Positions 1-8,800 of a stretch of DNA of 64,000 nt are shown here, one piece after another. The stretch's first letter is position 1. Each line of letters starts with the position of its first letter. This stretch comes from Incurvaria masculella (taxonomy: Eukaryota; Arthropoda; Insecta; Lepidoptera; Incurvariidae), in contig OX335643.1 in assembly GCA_946894095.1 (NCBI GenBank), forward strand, positions 9,039,036 through 9,103,035, read 5' to 3'. The notes below the pieces were generated by a model. The model was not told the DNA's origin, ran no database searches, and worked only from the letters and a program-made list of their open reading frames with translations. Made by a program: the position numbers and the translations under genes.

Positions 1-73
1 CGCTGCCGTCGTCGGCGCCGCGCTGGGCAGCGTGCTGGCCGTGCTGCTCACTCCGCTGCTGCTGCTGTGCACG
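1..73 (+). CDS. SLC10A7: SLC10A7 repeated TM exon, copy 1 (cut by window edge)
   Basis: Last 73 nt of the 95-nt exon, ending TGCACG before donor gtgagt at 74. The first bases (cgctgcc) match unit 5 rather than units 2-4 (cgcgcc), so array ends and middle have slightly different histories. Confidence 0.7.
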
Positions 74-2824
74 GTGAGTCAATATGCATACGTCGGTCGT
101 GGTGCCGGCGCAGGCGGCGCTGCGGACTACCTAGGCCGCGCCGTCGTCGGCGCCGCGCTGGGCAGCGTGCTGGCCGTGCTGCTCACTCCGCTGCTGCTGC
201 TGTGCACGGTGAGTCAATATGCATACGTCGGTCGTGGTGCCGGCGCAGGCGGCGCTGCGGACTACCTAGGCCGCGCCGTCGTCGGCGCCGCGCTGGGCAG
301 CGTGCTGGCCGTGCTGCTCACTCCGCTGCTGCTGCTGTGCACGGTGAGTCAATATGCATACGTCGGTCGTGGTGCCGGCGCAGGCGGCGCTGCGGACTAC
401 CTAGGCCGCGCCGTCGTCGGCGCCGCGCTGGGCAGCGTGCTGGCCGTGCTGCTCACTCCGCTGCTGCTGCTGTGCACGGTGAGTCAATATGCATACGTCG
501 GTCGTGGTGCCGGCGCAGGCGGCGCTGCGGACTAGGCCGCTGCCGTCGTCGGCGCCGCGCTGGGCAGCGTGCTGGCCGTGCTGCTCACTCCGCTGTTGCC
601 GCTGTGCACGGTGAGTCAATATGCAGACGTCGGTCGTGGTGCTGGCGCGGGCGGCGCGCGCGGACAAGGCCGCCGCCGTCGCCGACGCCGCCGCGCTGCT
701 GTGCCCGGTGAGTCAATACGCAACTCACGCTCCTGTGCCGACTCATGAAGTCTTCTCGCCTGCGAACGCCACAGCAAATAACGATCGACGTGCTAAAACT
801 ACTGTTACCGTGCGGCAAGGACAGGTAGCGACACATAATATTTTGAAAACTTCTTCCCAGTGCACGATGCCGTGCTTGACTGTCAGTCACTTTGGTCAGA
901 AATCTTCGCATCCGGCGCCCGCCAGTTCCCATTTGAAGAACCGACCGTCAGGGTAACTTCAGGGCACATAAGGTGTCCTGGCAATGCCTCAGTCGTTAGA
1001 GGTGCAATTTTGATTTCAGATAATCATTTGCAGCTACAGTGCGTCATTTAGATCTTTGTCAAGTTTTACCCATCACGACGCGGGCTTCATTAGAGCAGTC
1101 ATAAATGGTGAATGTATTTCCCTCACACGAGAAAAAAAGCGGCCGAGGTGTGAGTCCTAAGAAAGTGCTCCAATTTGGCTATATTAATTTGCATGTATCA
1201 TACATCTGCATTGCAATGCTACTTCCTTCGGCAGTGCGGTGCGACCACGCTCGAGTCACTATCGCGGCCGCCGCTGCAGCCACTCGCCACCGTGCTTCTG
1301 CCACTGGCGCTGGGACAACTCCTCGCGAAACCTCTGTGCGGACTAGCGTGAGTTCCTCCACTCCACACTGGAAATAGTCAATTTCTTGAAAATGTTTTAT
1401 GATGAGATGTATTAAACGCATTTGAGAATGAAGCAACATTCCCATTGCTGTTATTGCTCTTTCGACGACAACGAAAGCAAGCGTCAGTGGTGTTGTCAGG
1501 AGGCGGAGCGGGTGGGCCGTGGAGGGGATCCTGGTGCTGCTGCTGTACGGCGGCTGCTGCGACGCGCTCGTGGAGAGCGAGGGGGAGCTCGCCGCCGACC
1601 ACGTTCTGCTCGCAGTGTCGCTCGGTAATCGTGCGCCACACCACGTTACACCATGCCACGATACGGCAAATCTTCGGCTCATCAGTATATCTCTCTGTTT
1701 GTTTCTACGAAATCGTACTATCATCATAAAATCTGTCTGTCTAATCCTACGCATTCGTACTGTCCCTGAAAAGGAAAGGAGAAAATAACTGAAACAGATT
1801 TCCTAGAGAGTCTAGGTCAGCACTAACAAAACCACAAGAATTTCCGCTGGGGCATAGTATTTAGTATCTTTGCTCAGTTTCATGTTCCCATCAGACTCTT
1901 CCAGCACGATCAGAATAATCACGAAACACTCGAAGTCTGGGTCTCACTTTCAAATTCCCGGGGCTAAGCTCAATAGGAATCCAATGCCCACGCGAACGTG
2001 GCACCTGCGCAGGAGTGGATTTCTGGGTCGCATCGGGGTCCCGGATTAAGCCGGGTATTAAGGGAGGTGCCGGGTCAGGATTCTTATTTTTTTTGTGGAG
2101 AGGGTTCCTAAAGGGTTGTTTGATGGTGTGGGTGGTGTCGCAGTGATGGCGACCGTGTGCGGCGGCGCGGCGCTGTGCCGTCTCCTCGGAAACGCTCTGC
2201 TTCCAGCTACTGACGCCGATGATGCCCTGCTCTCTGCAACACAGAAATCGCTCACGTTTGGTCAGTACTTTTTATATTTATGATGATAGTGCACCGATGA
2301 CTTGGCGATATATGTCAGGATGAGTATAGTAGTCGTGTGAGAAACGGAGCTTTCAAAATGAAGAAAGTCTATCCAAATCGTTGACCAAAAGAACAGCCAT
2401 TTAATTCGCCGTGAATTTAATATAGATGCAGGGTTTCGTACATTAAATAAGATGGAGCGTCATATTGTTAGGTCCCAGAATATGGACTTCTTTTACTTAT
2501 TTTGCTTCTTTCTCAGACACATTTCTTTATTCGTGTTATTCGATTACGAGTGCCAAGTATTCTTCATATGTTTCGCTGTCGTTCAGGCGAAACCAGTTCC
2601 ATACGCCTCCTTTCTTTGCTTGCGTCACCGCTACTTAAAATATAAATGCGACGTGACGCTCTCTTTCAGGTGCTCCTCGGCTCCACATGCTGTTCTCTGG
2701 TGGAGCATTGCTCTCGCTACCGCTACTGATACAGCAGCCGGCGCAGCTGATGCTGGGAGCCGCGCTAGCAGCGCACCTGAGGTGGCGAAGACGGCACCGA
2801 TACTCCACATGTTCTCCGGCATAG
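1..2824 (+). CDS. SLC10A7: SLC10A7-type solute carrier, 3' part of gene (5' end outside window)
   Basis: Multi-exon gene running off the left edge. Exons: a tandemly repeated TM exon (1-73 partial, 114-208, 249-343, 384-478, decayed copies after), then 1235-1347, 1500-1624, 2144-2260, 2670-2824. Phases agree at every downstream junction (0, 2, 1, 1) and all introns are GT-AG. The encoded segments follow the order and spacing of the C-terminal half of SLC10A7 (sodium/bile-acid-cotransporter-like family, about 10 TM helices): a helix ending LLTPLLLL, a helix with LLPLALGQLL, a VLLLYGGCC helix, the motif TQKSLTFGAP, and a last helix LLIQQPAQLMLG. Vertebrate SLC10A7 affects cellular calcium and Golgi function; whether the insect protein transports a bile-acid-like substrate is unknown. 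About 200 of roughly 340 residues are visible. The family call is from memory of its motifs, not a search. Confidence 0.85.
114..208 (+). CDS. SLC10A7: SLC10A7 repeated TM exon, copy 2
   Basis: 95 nt between acceptor gcgcag (ends 113) and donor gtgagt (209). It encodes GGAADYLGRAVVG and then a hydrophobic helix ending LLTPLLLLCT. It ends in phase 0, matching the exon at 1235. Confidence 0.65.
249..343 (+). CDS. SLC10A7: SLC10A7 repeated TM exon, copy 3
   Basis: Same 95-nt exon as copy 2 with the same flanking acceptor and donor. I saw no base differences. Which copies enter the mRNA cannot be told from sequence. Confidence 0.6.
384..478 (+). CDS. SLC10A7: SLC10A7 repeated TM exon, copy 4
   Basis: Third full-length, apparently identical 95-nt copy. 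It is the last one with an open frame and intact splice signals on both sides, so it is the copy closest to exon 1235-1347 that could be spliced to it without a stop. Confidence 0.6.
519..610 (+). pseudogene. SLC10A7 TM exon, copy 5, with in-frame stop
   Basis: 92 nt, still flanked by gcgcag and gtgagt, but a 3-bp loss turns GAC TAC CTA GGC into GAC TAG GCC. The stop at 533-535 would truncate the protein if this copy were spliced in. One LLLL codon is also changed (ctgttgccg). Confidence 0.7.
651..707 (+). pseudogene. SLC10A7 TM exon, copy 6, internally deleted
   Basis: Decayed unit: the acceptor reads gcgcgg instead of gcgcag, and about 36 bp coding for the middle of the helix is missing. 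The donor (gtgagtcaata at 708) is kept. GC-rich drift gives an Arg/Ala-rich shadow frame with no meaning. Confidence 0.6.
714..1234 (+). other. SLC10A7 intron after the exon array
   Basis: AT-richer sequence ending in a pyrimidine stretch and acceptor cttcggcag. Nothing further recognised inside. Confidence 0.6.
1235..1347 (+). CDS. SLC10A7: SLC10A7 exon, loop plus TM helix (LLPLALGQLL)
   Basis: 113 nt from acceptor cggcag to donor gtgagt. It starts in phase 0 and ends with two bases of an Ala codon. It encodes a short loop (CGATTLESLSRPPLQP) and then a helix with LATVLLPLALGQLLAK, the position of the conserved PLxxGQ helix of the SLC10A7 family. Confidence 0.85.
1500..1624 (+). CDS. SLC10A7: SLC10A7 exon, TM helix (VLLLYGGCC)
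   Basis: 125 nt, acceptor gttgtcag and donor gtaatc. Frame: ARRSGWAVEGILVLLLYGG, then a charged loop (ESEGELAADH) and the start of the next helix (VLLAVSL). It ends in phase 1 and its first base completes the Ala codon of the previous exon. Confidence 0.85.
1625..2143 (+). other. SLC10A7 intron
   Basis: 519-bp intron between matching phase-1 exons; no feature recognised within it. It ends ggtgtcgcag. Confidence 0.6.
2144..2260 (+). CDS. SLC10A7: SLC10A7 exon with TQKSLTFG motif
   Basis: 117 nt, starting TG to complete a Val codon (V-MATVCGGAALCRLL) and ending ..TQKSLTFG in phase 1 before donor gtcagt. The polar T-x-KSLT-G stretch is the conserved signature near the C-terminal end of SLC10A7 proteins and is the strongest single support for the family call. 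Confidence 0.88.
2670..2824 (+). CDS. SLC10A7: SLC10A7 terminal exon
   Basis: 155 nt from acceptor ctctttcag to stop TAG at 2822-2824. It encodes G-APRLHMLFSGGALLSLP, LLIQQPAQLMLGAAL, then a basic tail (HLRWRRRHRYS) ending TCSPA. The preceding intron 2261-2669 holds nothing recognisable. The last few residues lie in sequence shared with the tandem copy that follows, so the native stop may once have been elsewhere. Confidence 0.85.
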
Positions 2825-2980
2825 CGCTGCTTTTGCAACCACTGCTGACTCATCAGCCGACGCAGCTGATGCTGGGAGCCGCGCATCTGAGTTGGCGAAA
2901 ATGGCGGCGTCGACATTCCATATACTGTTCTCCGCTGGAGCGCTGCGCAAGGCCGCAGTTGGTCCCCATGACCAGCACCG
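2803..2980 (+). repeat. Degenerate tandem copies of the SLC10A7 terminal exon
   Basis: The terminal exon string (ttctctggtggagc at 2692) recurs as ttctccggcatagc about 119 bp later and as a third short piece about 126 bp after that. The block cgcagctgatgctggga is kept in copy 2, whose translation (HMFSGIALLLQPLL, then PTQLMLGAA) is clearly paralogous but in another frame and behind the stop. No good acceptor precedes it, so I regard it as non-coding duplication debris. Confidence 0.8.
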
Positions 2981-5744
2981 TCCGTAAAATGAACTAGCAA
3001 CAGGTTCAAAAGTCCTCACCCGTCCATACGGATTATCCAACGTTATCATCATTCACATAGCCCTTCGTTTAGAGCACAGATGAAGAAAGGGGGGAGGTGG
3101 GCAATACCCGGGTCGCTGCCGTATGGTCATATTGTGCAGATAATTATATGGGAAGTCGGCCGCGCGTCTTTTGCCTGCCGAGCGCACCAATACAAACCCT
3201 CCAAAACATCCGCTACTATGTTTGCGGGTGGCATTTTCTTAGGATTACAATCCCAATTTTTACGAGACGAGTTTAATCGCGACAAATGCTTCCGTCGATG
3301 GCTTCCGTGCTAAAAGATGACGCTAGCTCTAGAGGATCGCCTTGGTTGCTTGATAGTTGAAACACAAATAGACATAAATATGACTACCGCTTTAGCATTT
3401 AAAAGTGATGTTGGGTCCAGCTAAGTGGTTACCGACCTCTTAGCCAACACTAAATGAATGTGACTGTCTCTGGCAGGCTAACAGTGTGTTAAATGACACA
3501 GACATAGTCAAGCCTGATGCGTAACAAAATCTACATTTACCTAAAGGTAGAAATAGCCTTGCAAAAGCAACTTGATTGAATCTGGTTGAATTCAAAATTC
3601 CCACTCCTTCCACATATAGATCTGTAGGTATTGTAAGGTTGAAATTTTATGAGCTTGTCATGATTTGCCTAGTCCATTAACCTATATGTTCCTTAGGAAA
3701 TAATTAAGTAATTATTTTTTACAAAAGTGTTGCCTGACGTTTGACTTGAATGTTTTTTAGCTAGTGTTAGCATGCCATGATTTTAATAACTGATGCGATC
3801 TTTAGCTAAGGATTACTTATTATTTTGCAAGTACGTTAAGATGTTGCTCGATTTCTGACTTAAATGTCTCTGAGCTAGAGTTAACTTATTTTTTCTGAGA
3901 CTGTCAAGAATATTAATAAATTACCTAAGGACTGTTATACAATGGTTGTGCATATACGTCGTATCCGTCCATATTCCTTCCTGTGTTCAAAGCAAAACAA
4001 TCTTGCTTCACACATAAATTAATATCATTGAATACAAAATTTAGAATGGTGAAATTAAAAATATTTTGAACATAGGAAGTGAGATGGTTTGGAGAACGAA
4101 TGGTTGTATGTTGTATTAAGGAATGGGAATCAACTTTCGAAAATTATGTGATAGAAATTATTAACAAATTTTAATTCATTAAGTTAGTAATGTAGGTATC
4201 GTATTTTATTGGAAAAACTAACATTTACATTTAATCAATTGTAGGTATGCAAATTAAAATAAAATCTAATATACGCACGTGTTTCGAAGAACACAAGCAC
4301 ACCCAAGAACCATATATGACAATTTTAGAGGTGCTCATAATGTATTGATACGATTTAAGATAGATTAGAATAAAATGATAAATAATTCTGAAAATATTTC
4401 TCACGCCTAAGAAAAGCCTGAATTTGACTCAGGTCGTTTTTCTCAATTGATCTCGCTTTATTTTATCTTAGATTGTTAGAATCTAGTGCCTTGGATATGG
4501 AATATTGTAAAATCACACTTTGTTGATGAATAAAATAAAATATTCGTTGATCAAAGTTATTTTATTTCCAGTTTTACTTAAGGCAGTGTATTTGGTACAT
4601 AATAATTAGTTAACTATCACATAGCTCTAACTATCACATAGCTCTAGTACATTGGTATCCTAAATTAATTTATCTATTTATCATAGTAGACATATAACCT
4701 TAAATATAATGCAATCAGTAATAATAGGTAATACTGTATATGTAAAGCTACAAGTTTATAAACTACAATAGTATTTTTGCGAGGTGAGCTCAAATAAGTT
4801 GAGTTGATAATTGGAAAATAATGATACATACAAGACACTGGTTGGTATTTATTGATGTCCATAAATGATCTCAAATGAATTCATTATTTTCAAACAAAAC
4901 ATAATATCTAAAAACAATCTCAATCTTTTTTGATCTTCAATTAGCAAAAAAACACTTTCTTCCTGATTTCCCACAGTACTTGTCACTACGACGGGTTTAT
5001 TACAGTCTTTCGTTTTTCTTGAACAACGTAACCATTGGTCATCTATTGCATGCTACGGAACTTATCACTAGTTGACACATCTATATCTGTTGCTAGCTCT
5101 TTAATAACATTAACATTCTTATTATCATTCACTGCAATTCTGACATTTTTCATGCACTCGGAGATGACAGTGGTCTACATTTCGTTATCGAACTGGCAAC
5201 ACGCTGAGTTCACCCACTTGGGTCCAATGATTTTAACTATTTATACCAGTACAACAAATTCTAAATTTTCATGCAGTAAAACCCCAACTGGCTCACCAAT
5301 TTACCGTTTTTATCAGTGTTTGTGATATTACCCTCACGATTAATTTAATTTAATCAGAGCTACAGTTTCCTCACAGGAGCTCAAGTTTTTAAAATATAAC
5401 CTGCCGAGAATTAACCGCTATCTTTGATATACATCCGTAAGTACTAGTAGAATTCTTATGTCTAGTATGTTTATACTAGGTTTCACTTCGATGAACTTAT
5501 TCCCTAATAGGTAATCGTTGTAATTCAGTTGTAATCTTACAATTTTGCGGCCTACTTTAAACGACCGCTCCATTATTTTTGTGCTTAGACATTCGTACAA
5601 TCTGCGTGATCCCCAGAATTCGAATTCAATATTCTGAATAACTCGTAATTTTAAATTAACAGGAACAATTATACAACACTATTTAGAATGCAATGGCAGA
5701 CGTTTTGTTTGAATTCTCGAGCCAAACGTAGTCTCACAGCAGTG
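2981..5744. other. Convergent intergenic region between SLC10A7 and the ABC transporter
   Basis: AT-rich spacer containing the 3' flanks of both genes. Several AATAAA-type strings exist on both strands (for example rc at 4996-5001) and could serve either gene; none can be assigned. No convincing exon was seen. Confidence 0.6.
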
Positions 5745-5836
5745 TTATGTAGCGTTCGTTTGCATCTGGTAGAGATCGTGGTAGAGGCCGTGCTGTTGGA
5801 GAAGCTCGCTGTGTGTCCCCATCTCAACCACTTGAC
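5745..5836 (-). CDS. ABCB1: ABC transporter exon 25 (C-terminus and stop)
   Basis: Residues 1274-1303: [29 protein letters not shown], stop TAA (plus-strand 5745-5747). Acceptor ggccacag; the Gly codon is split G|GT with exon 24. Confidence 0.95.
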
Positions 5837-8800
5837 CTGTGGCCGACGAATATGTGTGTCAAACATGTGTGTGATCAACCAATTGTAGAAAGTTACCTCA
5901 TGTAGCAATGCGCATCAATCGAATTATACAAATTTACATTTGACAAAATTATGACTATGTCATAAAATATAATATTAATAAATGCATGATTTTCACATCT
6001 GCTACCTTCGGAATATTTTGACCAAACAAAGTATTCTGGCGAATACATATAAGTATTACATTTCACAGAATAATCTTGATTATGAGCTTTTCTGTGGAAT
6101 CAATCTCAGGAATAAGTTTAAGGAATTTCACAAACATAGGTAGCCGAAGAGTAAGGTAGGTAATAGAAATATTAATTTGCGCCATGACTATTTCCTCAGA
6201 TTTCGAACGATGGGAAAAAAAATAATTAAGGTAGGTAATTTAGAGATAGCTTTCGACTGTAGAAAGATAGGTAGCTAAACAATAATAAAATAGAGAGATT
6301 CACAGTCATGACTATTATCGGCTGTAGAAAGGGTCAGGTGAGTGCAAGTACCTTTGTCGAGCACGCAGATAGTATCGGCGTTTTGAATGGTTGAGAGACG
6401 GTGCGCGATTATGATGCAGGTGCGACCACGCGATGCTTCATCCAGAGCGGCTTGCACGACCTGCAACATTCACACACAGTCTTTAGCTTCGCCCTACGGC
6501 AGTGTACTCGGTGATTCGTTAATTTTCAGCGAGTACAAGCTTACATTTTATTACTATACTAGCTTTGGCACCCGGCTCCGCTTGGGACAACAACGAAAAA
6601 GAAGGTGAACAAACCGTGGACATTTTACGAACTTGATTTTTTTATATTAAGATAAGAAGGCATATCCCCACCATACGACATATTGATGTTCTTATGTTCG
6701 CTTCCACAGCAAATATTTATTTTAATAAATAAATCGTCAAAATAGGCATTTCAATACACAACAAACAAATAAAAACAAAAATAGATTATACATGGGGCAT
6801 ACTGTAAGTTTCTCGGACTGGCCACTTTTATTTAAAGAAATAAAAAACAATTACGAAATTCGAAAATAGAATTGCCTGAGATCATGTTACTTTTAAATTT
6901 GCCATTTTGTCATTTGTCTTTTCATCGTGGCGTCATTTTGAAAATTGGATTTTACGATTTAAGATTCCGGAAGTGGCGAGGAATGCGTTCTACGAAGCCA
7001 TTGAAAAAGTCTAGGGAAGTCTGGTCCAATTGCTTTTTACAATGGTTTCAACTAATGCAAACATGTATTTATTGTGAGGGCTTGTATTTTGAAATCCAAT
7101 AAATGTATCACAAGTATATCTGGTTTTATTTATCTGGATTGAGAAACTTTCAGTGTGCCCTAAGTATGTCATGACAAACGTTTATAGAATTACATAGATT
7201 AAAAAAGCCAGTCAAGACTACGTGAAAACGAAAATTAAGGAAATTAGAATTTGTCCTTTTTTGAAAACCTTCCAATGCAAGCAGTAACAGTCGTATTCAG
7301 AGTGGGCGGAGTAACTTTAATACAGCATTAACCCCGGACAATAAAGCACTTTTGTATGGTTAGTCCGGTGCTACGCTGCGTACTAAAATTTTAATGTTCA
7401 TCTGTTAAAACTAAGTACGAGATTAGCACGGGACTAACCGTACAAAAACCGGTTAAGTCCGACCTTAATACGCGTACTAAAGTTAGTCCGCCCACTCTGA
7501 ATACAGCTGTAGGAGTTTGTGCATCTAATCCGTTTCTGCTTTTGCTGTCAAAGAGAGTGCTGGCTCTGTGGATTGGACGGCAGTAGAGTCCGGGACGGCG
7601 GAGGCGGAGGGTTACCTTCTCGCTCTGGGTGTCGAGCGCGGAGGTGGCCTCGTCGAGCAGCAGCACGCGCGGGTTGCGCACGAGCGCGCGCGCGATGGCG
7701 ATGCGCTGCTTCTGGCCGCCCGACAGTTGCGCGCCCTTCGCGCCCAGAGACGTCTCGTAACCCTGTTGAGTGAGACCTCGCTCATTTCCCGTTTCGTTTA
7801 ATTCATAAAAACCAGAAGAAGTTCAAAACCAGTATCTGCCATTTTTAACCGACCTAAAAAAAAGGAGGAGGTTCTCAATTCGTCTGTATGACTTTTTTGT
7901 ATGTATGTTACTCGATATCCTTTCTTAAATTGTATGAAAGAATATTAGTCCTCTTAGTGATTGAAGTCGGCTAAATGTTTTTAAAACGATTTTTAGGGAT
8001 TCAGACCTACATCCACGTAAAGTCAGAAGCAATGGAGAAGAAAACACAGCTTATTGTAGATGTCGCGAATCTATCTAATTTCAATCAAAATCAAGCAAAT
8101 CTATTCTGTTTCATTTTGTATGGTACAGGTTTGACAGATTATTCAGGTGAGTTATTTAGGCATCTGTACTTTTTCCCTATTGTGTGCACTTCTCATCTCA
8201 TTGCGTGCGTTTCTCATCAGTTTATCTCATCAGTTTCTAAAATCTCTGCTGACTTTTGAACTCATAAGATGTGTTTGATTCCATGTCTAGTGACTACATG
8301 GTTATATCTGGGTACGAGCGCCACTCACCGCCGGCAGGCCGCTAATGAAGGAGTGCACGTTGGCCGCGGTGGCCGCCGCCACAACCTCGTGCATGGGCAC
8401 GGCGCGCGTGTTGTCCCCGTACGCGATGTTCTCGGCGATGGTGCGGTCGAACAGCACCGGCTCCTGCTGCACGATGCCGAGCTGCGCGCGCAGCCGCGGC
8501 AACGTCAGCGACTTGCGGATGTCCTTTCCGTCCAACTCCTGCCACACGTTGGATAAACATGAATTTGGAGTTTTAGAAAATATCTCATTAATATCACACT
8601 TTATGCAAACTGCATTTCACTATTTTGTGAGTAATTTAACTGTCTATTGCCACATGTGGACTTGACTCCAGACGTAGGAGGAGGCTGCGCAGCATGGGCA
8701 CCGAGAGACGCGTCGGGTAGCTAGGAGTAGGACCAAGTACTAACCACGGTGCCGACGTCACTGTCATAGAGCCGCTGCAGCAGCTGCAGACACGTGGACT

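Larger units (their letters stand above)
1..713 (+). repeat. Tandem array of a 135-bp exon-plus-intron unit
   Basis: The donor-like string gtgagtcaat recurs at 74, 209, 344, 479, 611 and (variant) 708, giving spacings of 135, 135, 135, 132 and 97 bp. Each full unit is a 95-nt exon and a 40-nt spacer that starts gtgagt and ends gcgcag. Units 2-4 look identical. Unit 5 lost 3 bp and gained an in-frame TAG at 533-535. Unit 6 lost about 36 bp and its acceptor AG. Because 135 is 45 codons, units 1-4 are also open if read straight through the spacer. The array may continue left of the window. Confidence 0.95.

Noticed and set aside
67..711. Arg/Ala-rich 214-codon frame over the exon array
   Set aside because: Shadow frame of the GC-rich repeat; composition is wholly explained by the 135-bp unit in another phase.
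2452..2997. 181-codon plus-strand ORF
   Set aside because: Runs through the intron and terminal exon of SLC10A7 in the wrong frame; only its last part coincides with the duplicated exon copy.
5035..5325. 96-codon ORF in the intergenic region
   Set aside because: AT-rich, no recognisable motif, no splice or promoter context; the minus strand looks faintly protein-like but has stops.
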